Positions 23,950 to 34,652 are shown, numbered from the stretch's first letter. The stretch: DNA of 64,000 bases from Tupaia tana (GCA_026018925.1 JAKSZU010000008.1:12317626-12381625); one strand, 5' to 3'. The notes: generated from the sequence alone by a model not told the origin. Numbers and translations: made by a program.

Positions 23950-25769
23950 AGGGAGATTCAAACAAATGAAACATAAAAGCTGAGTATAGCTAATCAGAGG
24001 ACAGGGGCTTGGAACTTCATCTCCCATGGCGTTTTCCATCATCCTGCACCCCCACATACCTCATATCCCAAACTCTATAGATTCTAGTTTGAAAGTCTTT
24101 GCCCTTGAAAAACAACCCAGATGAATAAAAAAGTGGGAGAGTGAAACAAAAGTTAAAAGCTGCAAGGGCAGCTGGAGACCAGCAGGATTTTAGAGACACA
24201 CAATCTGGGAGTATTTCCTGCCTTGGCAAGGTAAATTCCAGCAAAGAGCACAGGGAAGAACCTTGAATGGCAGAGGTTGAGGAAAAGCCACTGCAAAATC
24301 AGGGCCAGAGGGGAAGGGGTATTATTGAGAAAGATAATAAGAGGAAGTAAAGTTGAATGATGTGTTGATCCTATGTCCCTGACTTTAAATGGCATACATA
24401 AAAGAAAACCAAAGAAAGACTGAAAAAAGAGAACACTGTGCAAATATGGCTAAGAAATTAAAAATAAGAGATTTAAAAAAAAATACTACAATTAACTAAA
24501 AGAGCAAGAAAGAAAGGCCCAGGGAGACATTTTTCTTATACATTCACTGGGAAAGATCAGACTGGACGTTGAATCAAAGAAGCAGAAAACATCAAAGAAG
24601 CAGAGAACATCAGTGGAAAGAGTGGAGGAAGGACCTTCGGAAAGGCTTTCTTCCATAAAGCAATGAGAACACTTACCAAAATATGGCCAAAGTCAACTTT
24701 TCTAAACTCTAGTAATGAACCAAAATTTATAGCAATCTTGGGAGCATTGGTGCAAGTAAAACAGCTAAACCTAAGCAAGGATGGTGAGCTTTGTAGATTT
24801 TTTTAGCTAGCCCTATTCATGTCCTCCTCGCCTGAGCTCTGAGATAGTCTTGAAAACTAACAGCCAAAAATCACAGTGAAAACCAGTAGCCTATCAGCCA
24901 CTGGATGAGGCAAAATAGGACTACTTAGAACTCCTCAAGCTCCATTTTCTAAGAATTATCATTATTTGACCTATGTGGGATTTTCCAAGAACGTGCCACT
25001 TGCAAGGTGGCCCTTATTTGACCTGACTTTGAGCTCACCTGGTAGAAATAGCTTTTTCATGGTCATGTGTTGAAAACAATCAAAGGCAATCGAATGTTAC
25101 GGTTAGCTGAAGCAGACGATGACAGTTGTAGCAAATGAAATCCTGAGCCAAATGGTTAATAAGAAAAGCTGGACCGTGAGATGCCAGCGAGGGGCTTTCA
25201 AAATGTGCAACATATTCCTGAGCATCTAGAAGACCATGTGAATGAGTAGGGCTGTGGGCACGCCTGGAAAAGACAAGACCTAGCCCTTGGCTCTCATCCC
25301 ATGTTAACCCTGAGGAATTGCACAAGCAATAGTTGAAAGCCAAGACAGAGTTGCAAACTGTAAGACTGAGCGTCAAATGTTTGCTCCAACCCACTCCCTC
25401 CCCACAAACACACACACACACACTCACACAGAGCTCCTCAACAAAATCAGTTGTTGGTTTCAGTGGTAAAGGAAATAGCTGTCTAGTCATTAGCTGACAA
25501 ATAAGCTAATCAAGCAGACAGAGCTCAGTGGTCATACGTGACAAAGAAAAGACTTTATTGATTAGTTCAGAAAAGTCATTAGACTAATAAACAACAACAA
25601 AAAAATACCCCAGACTATGGGAAGGAGAAATAATCTAATTTCAAAGTTGCTACATTATAATTGAAAATGCCTACTTTTAATAAAATCAATATGAGACTGG
25701 CAAATACTAGAAAGTAAGGACCATGTACAAGGAAAAAACAGTTCAATAGAAACCATCCATTAAAAAACC
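23950..25769. other. Unassigned sequence, about 1.8 kb
   Basis: No gene. It contains the second copy of the direct repeat (24129-24195), an A-rich stretch at 24420-24500 and a short CA run near 25408-25430. Several ORFs of 70-136 codons cross it, but none resembles a known protein. Confidence 0.35.
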
Positions 25770-25778
25770 CATACATTG

Positions 25779-26035
25779 GGACCAGCAGTTAGCGTAATGG
25801 CTATGTCGCTGGACTCCCACGTAGTTGACCGCGGTTCACGTCCCAGACCCGGTGGCTTAAAACTCACGCCGGGCGCGTGCGCGTGCCTGCCCATGATCCC
25901 GAGAGGAGAAATGGAGGAGAAGGGATTGCGGCGTGGCCATTTCCCCTGGGGGGTGATTTCTCGCTTTCTGTCTCTCTGTCTGTCTGGCGAGCGCCCTGTA
26001 CCAAAAACCTCTCCCCCCCCCCAAAAAAAAAACCT
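25779..26035 (+). mobile_element. Young form A SINE
   Basis: Near-consensus copy with most CpGs intact. The tail is C10A10. The TSD catacattgg (25770-25779 and 26036-26045) is perfect. It sits 35 bp left of the RPS2-SINE composite. Confidence 0.96.
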
Positions 26036-26069
26036 CATACATTGGAAATGAAGTCTTTTTTGTTGTTGT

Positions 26070-26218
26070 TGTTGTTCTATTAGAATTTATTTTTTTGAAG
26101 TTGACCAGAGAAAGCGAGAGAGAAAACGAGAAAGCAAGCTGCCAGGTCCGAGACTCGAACCGCCGTAGAACTTGCGGGAGTCCAGCCGCCTTAATCACCG
26201 CGCCACCTGCTGGTCCCC
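26070..26218 (-). mobile_element. Young short (form B) SINE, 3' part of a chimera with RPS2
   Basis: The minus strand starts GGGGACCAGCAGGTGGCGCG, has box B GGTTCGAGTCT, then a CT-rich run and GGTCAACTTCAAAAAAATAA tail ending in ACAACAACAACAA. Dense intact CpGs show it is recent. Its 5' end abuts the 3' end of the truncated RPS2 copy, with about 12 unmatched bases between (26219-26230). Confidence 0.9.
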
Positions 26219-26230
26219 GCTAAACGGCTA

Positions 26231-26488
26231 CCTTGATGGGCAGGGAGAAGAGATAGATCTCCTCCAGGGATTTGATCTTCATGTCTTTGACCAGGCGGTC
26301 CAGCTTGGTGACCGGGATCCACTCCTTGGCCCCGGCCCCAGCCCGGCCCCGGCCCCAGCCCGACCATGGGGGCAGCTGCCGAAGCCTCCACGGAAGCCCG
26401 GCCTCCTATCCCAGGACCCCCAGGGCCTCTGGGCCCTGCTGCTGCACCGGCGTCATCCGCCATTTGGTGTTCTCTCGGAGAAGGCGGC
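26231..26488 (-). pseudogene. RPS2: RPS2 retrocopy, 3'-truncated
   Basis: RPS2 is 40S ribosomal protein uS5. The minus strand carries the end of the 5' UTR (ctccgagagaacaccaa) and ATG at 26463, coding [21 protein letters not shown] frameshift follows, with GFRGGFGS readable in another frame, then a shortened Gly/Arg tract, and then the frame [18 protein letters not shown] onward to LPIK. That is roughly the first 80 of about 290 residues, without an intron in that stretch. It then stops and 12 unmatched bases lead into a SINE. Losing the 3' end while keeping the 5' end is the reverse of normal LINE-made truncation. Not a working gene: frameshifted and missing the S5 fold. Confidence 0.92.
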
Positions 26489-26548
26489 TTTTTTTTTTTT
26501 TTTTTACCTAATTCTCAGAGTTTATTTAGCATACATTAAATTCTTTTT
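26489..26548 (-). other. Poly(A) and polyadenylation-signal remnant of an older retroposed 3' end
   Basis: The minus strand reads gctaaataaactctgagaat and then about 17 A (26489-26505), with AATAAA about 20 bp before the A run. This is the 3' end of some retroposed RNA. The RPS2-SINE composite appears to have landed in this A run. Confidence 0.55.
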
Positions 26549-26675
26549 TGGAATTTTCAGAACGTTCGTGGAAAATACACGTTACAAAAAAACTATGCAT
26601 GAGTTTCTAAAAAAAAATTTGCACCAAAATAAATTCACACTTTAATTCTAGTTTAATTCTAGTTTTGAAGTCTCC
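26549..26675. mobile_element. Mariner-like MITE
   Basis: Left end cagaacgttcgtggaaaa and right end gttttgaagtctcc form imperfect inverted repeats. The centre has aactatgcatgagtttct and caccaaaataaattcac, shared with the copies at 39478 and 51255. Confidence 0.72.
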
Positions 26676-26814
26676 TTATATTAGGAAGGATCTATTCCAT
26701 TGATCTTATACTAGTTCTACATGAGTTAAATCATTATAGATTAGTAATGGATTTTAATTGATAGAGCTAATTACCAGTATCTTCATTTTTTATGTTTTTT
26801 TGAATTTTTTTTCC

Positions 26815-26948
26815 TGAAACATTTTTTAATTAATTAATTTACATTCATTCCCTAAGCATCGTCATAGCATACAAAATGTGATTTCCCATCCCAAATATAC
26901 TACTGCATAGTGGCTTAATCATGCATGTTATATAATTTTCCATTTCTA

Positions 26949-26979
<31 letters not shown>

Positions 26980-28180
26980 TTTTTAACCCCTATTTCTGAC
27001 CCCCTCCACTTCCCCACCCTCCTCCCACACTATCTCTGGTGTCTACAGTTGTTTTCCATTCCTTTTCCCCGCACATTTTATTGATCAAACAATTTCTTAA
27101 ATAATCTAACTACTTTCAATAGAAAGTTCAGCTGGTAATTTCAAGAAAAGCAGTTTTAACTTTAGTAAATCAAAGAAAGGCTAAGGAACTTTACTTAAAA
27201 CTTAAATCCAGGAAACAGATTATGGTTCTGCTCAAATAATAGGTACATGAGCCTATCAACAGCTCAAGACAGGACAAAAATCCTTAAAACAAAGCCTAGA
27301 AGAAAATCAGCAATGTTTTAGTCAAAAGTCATAAAATGCTATTTCACCAATTTAGTCTCATGTACTTAATCTACCTTCTGTTGTGGTTCAATCTTCCCGA
27401 TTAAATTCTGGGATATAATATTCAACCCCAGACTTATCCCTATGATTAAGTTGGCCATTTTCTTAGTTTTTGAACTCTTATTTCTGTGTGTCTGAATTTA
27501 ATTTTCCTGGTATGGCACTCCCTTGAGAATTTCTTGGAGATCTGGTCTGGTGCTGATAAATTCTTTCAGGTTTTGTTTCTCTGAGAATATTCTTGTCTTT
27601 CCTTTTCATATGAAGGATAATCTTTCTGGGGACAGTATTCTTGGTTGAAATTGCTTTCCCCTTAACACTTTGAATATATTTTCCCATTCTTTCCTCGCTC
27701 ACATTGTTTCCGATGAGAGGTCCGATGTTATCCTGATGGGATATCCTTCATAGGTAACTTGCTGTTTTTCTCTTGCCAAGCTCTGTATCTTGTCTTTTGT
27801 CTGTGGTTTTGGTCAATCTGGCTATAATGTGTCTTAGAGAAGATCTTCTTGGGTTGATTCTATTTGGGGACCATTGTATTTCTTGGGACTGGATCTTTGA
27901 GTGCCTCTCCAGATTTGGAAAGTTTTCTTGCAGGATTTCATGGAATAGATTATCAATGTCCTTATGAATCTCTTCACCTTCTGGAATACCAACTATCCGA
28001 ATGTTTGGATGCTTGATGGTATCTAGTATTTCTCATATATTATTCTCATTTTGGGGGGCAATTTTCTCAGTCTTTCTGGTGGATTTTCCTAGACCAGCAA
28101 TTTTCTCTTCTACTTTTGAGATTATATTTTCTGTATGATCTAGTCTGCTTTTAATACTTTCAAGGGAGATTTTGACTTCC
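26815..28180 (-). mobile_element. HAL1 (half-L1) retrotransposon, 5'-truncated
   Basis: The minus strand gives an ORF1-like frame (about 28130 to 27480) with stops and frameshifts, in the same order as the plus-strand copy at 13.1-14.2 kb. Landmarks include RERKKCFEQ-type decayed text, KERMGKY and IIHMKRKDKNIL in one frame. Downstream of ORF1 the noncoding text (27380-27480) also matches that copy, and no ORF2 is present. It is truncated within the coiled-coil part and ends in an inverted duplication. Confidence 0.75.
26953..26979. repeat. (TA)n microsatellite
   Basis: About 13 TA units inside the 3' noncoding part of the minus-strand HAL1. Confidence 0.95.
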
Positions 28181-28207
28181 TGTATTAAAAGCAGACTAGG
28201 TCATACA
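28132..28207. repeat. Palindrome at the 5' end of HAL1
   Basis: Arms of about 25 bp (28132-28155 and 28183-28207) are inverted copies of each other with one clear mismatch, around a loop of about 27 bp. The right arm is an inverted duplicate of HAL1 sequence at the truncation point. Confidence 0.9.
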
Positions 28208-28342
28208 AAACATTTTCTGTTACCACAATAGAATAAAGGTAGAAACCGATAACACAAAGAAAATTCAGAAATTCACAAATATGTAGATATGAAGCATCTC
28301 ACTTTTAAGCAACCAAAATGTCAAAAAGAAATAAACTTGAGA

Positions 28343-28612
28343 GGGACCAGGTAGTGGCATAGTGGTTAAGTGCTGGACTAGCATGGCCAACCACAGTTCA
28401 GGTCCCAGACCCAGTGTCTTGAAACAGTGTACATACATGTACATGCCTAAAATCCCAGGAAGAGAATGGAGAAGGGATTGTAGCTTGGTCATCTCCCCTG
28501 GGGGGTAATTTCTTGTTCTCTCTCTCTCTCTCTCTTTCTGTCTCTATCTCTCCCTCCAGCTAGTGCATATGCCCTATAGAGAAATACCTCTCTCTAATAA
28601 AAAATAAAAAAT
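28343..28612 (+). mobile_element. Form A SINE, diverged
   Basis: Head GGGACCAGGTAGTGGCATAG, box B-like GTTCAGGTCCC, body ccaggaagagaatggagaag, CT-rich run, gcatatgccctatagagaaa end. Inserted in L1 ORF2. Confidence 0.88.
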
Positions 28613-30041
28613 TGGGAAATATATAGATAAATGTAAAAGCAAAAATAGAGGATACTGAAACTTATGACATACAGTGAAGGATGTGCTCAGAGAGAAATTT
28701 ATGTGTAAACATATGCATTATAGAAAAAAATCACAAATTAATAAGCTAAGATTACACCTTAAGGAAACAATTTAAAAAGAGCAAAGTAAGTCCAAAGTTA
28801 GCAGAAAGCAGTAAATAATGAAGATTAGAGCAGAGATAAACACATCAGAGAACAGAACACAAAGAGCATCAATGAGACCTAACTTGAGTAGTTCCTTGAG
28901 AAAGCAAAATTGACAAACATCTAGAGACCCTGATCAAACAAAAACAGAGAAGACTCAAAGTGAAAAAAATTAGGAATGAAAGAGGGGGTGTCACTGTTGA
29001 TTTTACAAGAAATTAAAAAAGATTCTAGGAGAATACTATAAAGAATTTTATGCCAACAAATTAGACAACCTACATAAAATGAACAAATTCCTAGAAAGAA
29101 ACAAACTACAGAAACAGAGTTGAAAAAAATTAAAAGTATAATCTTATGAACAGTAAGATATTGAATTAATAATTTCAAAAATTCATGCAAAAAAAACCAA
29201 GGACTAAATAGCTTCAGTGGTGAATTCTACCAAGCATTTAAAGAAAATTTAACATCGATTCATCACATACTCTTCCCAAAAATGGAAAATGAAGGAACCT
29301 TTCCTGTCTCATTCTTTGAGGCCATTATTACCCTGATAGCAAAATTAGATGAAGAGAGAATAAGAAAACAACAACAACAACAAATCCTACAGGTCAATAC
29401 CCCTAATTATTTTGAACACGAAAATCTTTAACAAAACATTAATAAACTGAACAGCAATATATAAAAATGATAATATATCATGACCAATTAAAATTTATGC
29501 CAGGAATGCAGAGTCCTCATTCAATTAGTGTAATACATTATATTATTAGAATAAAGTATAAAAACTACATGATTTCAATAGAGAAAATGCATTTGACAAA
29601 ATCCAATATCTTTTATGAAAAAAATTACTCAACTAGAATTGAAGGAATCTCCCTCAGTCTGATAGGGGCACCTATGAAAATCCTATGGTTAATATTCTAA
29701 TTAATGGACGTGAAATGTTTCCCCAAAGATCAGGAATGAAGCAAAGATGTCTACTCTCACTATATATATTCAACATTGTACAGGAGGTTTTAGGCAGAGA
29801 AGTTAGGCAAGAAAAATGAATAAAAGGCATCCAGGTTGTCAAAGAAGTAAAATTATCTCTACTTCCAAATGACTTGATTCAGTATTTAGAAAATCCTTGT
29901 GAATCACACACACAAAAATCTAGTAGAGTCAATAACAAATTCAGCAAGGTTGCAGGATACAACATCAGTATGAGAAAACCAATTGTATTTTTATATATTA
30001 ATACTAGCAATGACCAATCTGAAAATAAAATCAAGAAAACA

Positions 30042-30307
30042 GGTCCAGGCTGGCTTAATAATGTCCTGGTTAAGTGCAGTGCTAAGGAAGCCTGATCCTA
30101 CCCAGTTTGAATCTCGACCCCAATGACTTGAAAAACACCAGGCATGTGTGCACATATACCCCAAATCCCAACTGGAAGGAGAAATGAAGGAAAAGGGATT
30201 GTGGCATGACCAGTTTCCATTGAGGGGGAGTGTGGAGTGTGGACGGGGGCTTTTTCTTTCTCTCTCCCCTCTCTGGCACATGGACACACTCTCTGGCATA
30301 AAAGGAA
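30042..30307 (+). mobile_element. Older tRNA-derived SINE
   Basis: Head GGTCCAGGCTGGCTTAATAA, body aggagaaatgaaggaaaagg, CT-rich run, gacacactctctggcataaa end. TSD aagaaaaca (30033-30041 and 30308-30316). Inserted in L1 ORF2. Confidence 0.85.
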
Positions 30308-30797
30308 AAGAAAACAATTACATTTGCAATAGTATCAAAAAGAAGAAGATATATTTAGGAATCATTTAACCAAAAATATTACACTTGTACACTGAAAACT
30401 GCAAAACATTATTGAAGGAAATTAAGCAGATCGTAATAAATGGAAATGGATCTGTATTCATGAGTTGCACAGTCAGTATTCTTAAGATGGTAATACTCCC
30501 CAAATTGATCTGCAGATGTAATGCAATTCATATCAACATTTCAGCTGGATGTTTTCGTTTCTTTTTAAACATCTACAAACTGCTTTCAAGGTTCATGTGG
30601 AAATGTAAGGGGCCCAGAATAGTAATAACAATCTTGCCAAAGAAACAATGTTGGAGGACTCTCATACTGAAAACTAACTTTATAGCTACATAGTAGTCAA
30701 GACACTATGGTAATGGCATAAGTATAGACACAAAAATCAATGGAATAAAATTGAGAATTCATAACTAAATTTATGCATTTATGATGAATTTATTCTT

Positions 30798-31065
30798 TTG
30801 TTGTTGTTGTTGTTTGCCATAAGGTATATGTGCTTGCCAGAGGTAGACAGAGAGAGAAAGAGAGATAGGCAATGAGAGGAAAGTGAGAAATTACTCTCCG
30901 TGGGGTTTGACCACACTGTAATCCCTTCTCCACTGACCTCCTGGGATCTGGGGCACGTATGCACACTAGCCTGGTATGACTTTCAAACCACTAGGCACAG
31001 GATTTGAACTGTGCCCAACTATGTGGGAGTCAAGCACCTTAAATACCATGCCACCTGCTGGCCTT
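30798..31065 (-). mobile_element. Form A SINE, diverged
   Basis: Reverse copy ending AAGGCCAGCAGGTGGCATGG on the minus strand, with a GTT-repeat tail side. TSD gatga(a/g)tttattctt (30783-30797 and 31066-31080). Inserted in L1 ORF2. Confidence 0.9.
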
Positions 31066-31573
31066 GATGAGTTTATTCTTAAGAAGGAAACAAAACAATT
31101 CACTGTGGGAAATTTTGCTGGTACAATTGGATATCTACATACAAAATAATAAAGTTGGAACTATACTTCACATAACAAAATAAATTCAAAATGGATCTAA
31201 GATCTAAATGTGATAGTTAAAATTGTAATCTCATGGAAGAACACAGATTTAAATTTCTGTGACCTTAGATCAGCGGTTTCATACATGACACCAAAAGCAT
31301 AAGCAATCAAAGAAATAGAGATGAGTTGGACTTCATTAAAATAAAAAATGCAATATTAAGAGAGTGAAATAAAACCCACATAGTGAGAGAAAGTATTTGC
31401 AAATTGTATGTCTAATAGGGAACTTGTATCCAAATCATGTGAAGAACTCTTGCAACTTTGTAATGAAAAGACAACCTAATTTAAAAATGGTAAAGTATCT
31501 TAATAGACAATACTCCAAAGATTTACAAATGGCCAATAGACACATAAAAAGATACTCACCATCATTATTCTTC

Positions 31574-31837
31574 TTTTCTTTTTTTGGAGAGGTTTTTGCT
31601 ATAGGGCGTGTGTGCATGCCAGACAGACAGAGACAGACAGAGAGACAGAAAGCAAGAAATCACCCCACCATGGGGGGATGGCCACGCCACAATCCCTTCT
31701 CCTCCATTCTCCTCTCGGGATCTTGGGCACATACATACACGAGCCCAGTGTGAGTTTAAGCCACTGGATCCGGGACTCGAACAGTGGTCGACTACGTGGG
31801 AGTCCAGCAACATAGCCATTATGCTAACTGCTGGTCC
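31574..31837 (-). mobile_element. Young form A SINE
   Basis: Near-consensus reverse copy inserted in L1 ORF2. A perfect 15-bp TSD, ccatcattattcttc, flanks it (31559-31573 and 31838-31852). Confidence 0.97.
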
Positions 31838-31939
31838 CCATCATTATTCTTCAGGAAAATGTAATAAGAACAATAATGAGTTATTATTTTATACCCCCTA
31901 GGATGGCTATAATAATAAAAGATAAAGTTTATTATTTAT

Positions 31940-32740
31940 AGTCTTCAAAATTTTTTGTACTTAAACTTTCATAATTGGATAAAGCATTCATGAAACAATC
32001 TAAAGACTAGTTTAACAGACAAATAACACTTTTAAGCAGAAATGACTATTCTATAATTTTTTTGTCACACCCACCATCCACCACCCACTATCAACCACAG
32101 TCTAGCATCCACAGCCATCCTCTCCACCGTCACATCATCAGATCTCTCAATCTCTGCCATACAGTGCAGACACTCAGTACAAATTGAGTGGGGATATACA
32201 ATCTGTAGTTTTCAAATGCTGTCATCACTTTGATCAGCAGTAAGTCTTCTATGTTTATCCACTTTGAATTGAACGATAGGATCTCATTGTTTCTTATAGC
32301 TGTGTAACATTCCATAGTATATCCATGCTACAATTTTTAAACCCAATTATCAGTTTTTGGACACTTAGGTTGGTTCCATATTTTAGCAATTACAAATAAT
32401 GGCACATTAAACTTGAATGTGCAGATTTCTTTCCAAATGTGTGTTTTCCTATCCTTTGGTTAGATACCAAGAAGTAGGATTACTGGTCATAAGGAATTCT
32501 GTTCGTAGATTTTTGAGAAGCCTCCATATTGTTTCCCATGGAAGTTAGACTAATTTACATTCCCTCTCTCAGTGTAAGAGAGTTCCCTTTTCATCACAGC
32601 CTCGCCAACACTTGTCGTTCTTTTATTTTTTTGATCCTCGTCATTCTAACTGGAGTTAAATGATATCTCATTGTAGTTTTAATTTGCATTTCCCTTATGA
32701 CAGAAATTATGAAAGGAGGAAAAGAACAAGCATTTTTTTA
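31940..32740 (-). mobile_element. L1 3' end with ORF2 C-terminus, opposing orientation
   Basis: On the minus strand, 32130-32315 reads MECYTAIRNNEILSF, matching the start of the conserved C-terminal L1 ORF2 block. The plus strand has cattccatagtatatccatg and tttgcatttcccttatgaca. It is separate from the plus-strand L1 on its left and 5'-truncated. Confidence 0.85.
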
Positions 32741-32985
32741 AACAAAAAATTAAATATAAGCCACTTAGGGAGCATTTAACCTTGTTACATCTTTAATTAC
32801 ATACAATTGTTGTTACCCACATCAGGAATGTTGGCATAGCCTAGCTCAGAAAATAAAATAATGTCACTATTTCACATTCTAGCAACAATTTTGTATAATT
32901 TTTCCAAGGAAAAAGGGAATAGGTACAAAGGGGCAGTTGTCAGAAGCGAAGAAGGAGCTGATAGAAAAGGTGGTGTTTCAGATTT
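32741..32985. other. Unassigned sequence
   Basis: Nothing recognised between the L1 fragment and the tandem repeat. Confidence 0.4.
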
Positions 32986-33076
32986 CAGGAAATAACTGAG
33001 TCAGCACTGCAACCCTGGCCAGGTGTGATTACAGGAAACAGCTGAGTCAGCACTGCAGGTCTGGCCAGGTGTGATA
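32986..33076. repeat. Two tandem 45-46-bp units, each with an AP-1-type site
   Basis: Units at 32986-33031 and 33032-33076 share caggaaa, ctgagtcagcactgca and ctggccaggtgtgat. Each contains TGAGTCA (32997-33003, 33043-33049) extended to TGAGTCAGC, which also fits Maf/NF-E2-type sites. The layout resembles a duplicated enhancer core as in retroviral U3 regions. Confidence 0.85.
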
Positions 33077-34134
33077 CAGATCTATTGCTGACTCCAGGAT
33101 GAGGAGATGGAGTGGGAGCCTTACAGTAAGAGGGAAGGGAAAGAAAAAGAATAGCCTTTGGGTTATTGTGATAGAACACAAAGAAGGGCAGAGAAAAGGG
33201 GAAAATTATAAGAGGAGAATCTATGAAATAAAAGAAAATGGGAACACAAGACAGACTTTGCAGAATCCAGGAGGACAAGATCCCATATGTTTAAATATCT
33301 GAAAAACCTAAATAAAGCTAATAAATTATTACATAAAAGTTGACCAACCCTCCTGTTTTACCAGTACTGTTTCAGAACAATGGAAGGTCAGGTCAAACGT
33401 AGACTTTCCTCACTTCCGGGAGTCCTGCAACGAGTCGTGCCCCTAGGAGATGTGGAAGGCCTGCGCTGCTGCTTCTCCCACTCTGACTTCCGCTCACGTG
33501 CAGGGTCCTGCAGGTATCTGTGGCTATCTCAGGACAAGCAGTCCACATCCCTGCAAACTGTCCCTTCAGCCCTCCTTGGACATAGGTTATGTCCACGCTT
33601 GGAGTATAGTCTCAGTGACAGGCCTGTGCAGCTCTGGAAGTGGGGCTGGACAGGGAATTCCAGGGTACCTGGTGCCTGACTATGGGTTAGCAAATTCTAG
33701 AAGGGACTCAGGATCTGAGTGGATATGCTCCTTCTTTTCCCCATGGAGTCCTTACTCCAGAAAAGGGCCAGGGGGTGGCTCTCGCAAACATGGAGCTCTG
33801 GGGAGGGACAACTCAAGTCTGGATCCAAAGATGGAAGTGACAGGAAAGTTCTTTCTACTGATGGTCGGAGGAGTAGACAAGGAGGCAAGAACAGGAAGAG
33901 AGACGAACAAAATGGCAAAGACAGTGAGATGTGGCTGACTGCATGGCAACCTGGGAGTTGATGAAAACATTCTGAAAAACGGAAAGTAGTAGGAAATAAG
34001 GAGAAGGTGTGTAAGTCAGAAAAGAAGACCATGAAACAGAAGTCATCATACTCAGAAGGATGCACAAACACACCTGAACTCAGAGCTGTGCTGTGAAGAT
34101 ATATAGTGTGGAAGAGAGAGGAAATGGAATTCTA
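33077..34134. other. Unassigned, GC-richer sequence
   Basis: About 1 kb of moderately GC-rich sequence after the tandem AP-1 repeat. Plus-strand ORFs up to 162 codons and a minus-strand ORF of 124 codons occur but match no known family. An unrecognised LTR or ERV internal piece is possible. Confidence 0.3.
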
Positions 34135-34340
34135 GGGCCATCAGGGTGTGGGGGTTAAGGCAGCTAGATCCCACATGGCAGACCTTGCACTTTGAGCCCT
34201 GGACCAGCAGCTTAAAAATCACACCAGGCACACGTGCAAGTGTGCCCCAAATTCCAAGAGGCACTCTCTGTCTCTTTCCAGAGTGTATGCATCCTGTAAA
34301 AAAACTAAACAAACACAAAAACAATAATGAAAAAAGAAAG
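34135..34340 (+). mobile_element. Diverged tRNA-derived SINE
   Basis: Head GGGCCATCAGGGTGTGGGGG, body cacgtgcaagtgtgccccaa, short CT-rich run and tgtatgcatcctgtaaaaaa end. Direct repeat (g/a)aaatggaattcta (34121-34134 and 34341-34354) is the TSD. Confidence 0.88.
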
Positions 34341-34354
34341 AAAATGGAATTCTA

Positions 34355-34652
34355 ATAAACATTTTTTGTTTTATTTTAATATAGTCCAAGAAATGTTAGA
34401 GTTGATCGAGTAGGGAGAAATCTCGCACAGCAAGACTGAATGTTACCTGTGAGGCCCTGAGGAAGGCAGTCTCTCGGAGGTGGAAGCTGGACTGGAAGAG
34501 GAAGGCCGAGAGGAACGCTTCCCTCCCTCATCCTACAACACCGGTAAAGCTGGGGTGGGCCAGAGGCCAGAGAGGTAGGCCCAGTTTTAATTTGTCATTA
34601 AATAGTGTACCTAGTACTTTAAGTGGTATTAGAAAAAAACTGGTATTTCAGA
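34355..34652. other. Unassigned sequence
   Basis: About 300 bp with moderate GC around 34440-34580. No recognised feature. Confidence 0.35.

Larger units (their letters stand above)
28208..31925 (+). mobile_element. Old L1 element, ORF2 remnant, interrupted by four SINEs
   Basis: Conceptual translation in plus orientation follows L1 ORF2 from before the reverse transcriptase to near the C-terminus. 29030-29130 is the upstream part, 29260-30040 the polymerase region (attcagcaaggttgcaggat near 29940), 30320-30700 the next segment and 31330-31560 later parts. Frames are broken by many stops. SINEs at 28343, 30042, 30798 and 31574 split it. It lacks ORF1, and the C-terminal end is cut off beside the opposing L1 fragment at 31940. 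Inactive. Confidence 0.85.

Noticed and set aside
26272-26511. Plus-strand ORFs of 79-157 codons across 26172-26645
   Set aside because: Antisense of the RPS2 retrocopy, with the Pro/Ala-rich text coming from its Gly/Arg-coding tract.
34370-34560. Possible exon after tttattttaatatag
   Set aside because: Only an acceptor-like motif; no open frame or donor with support.
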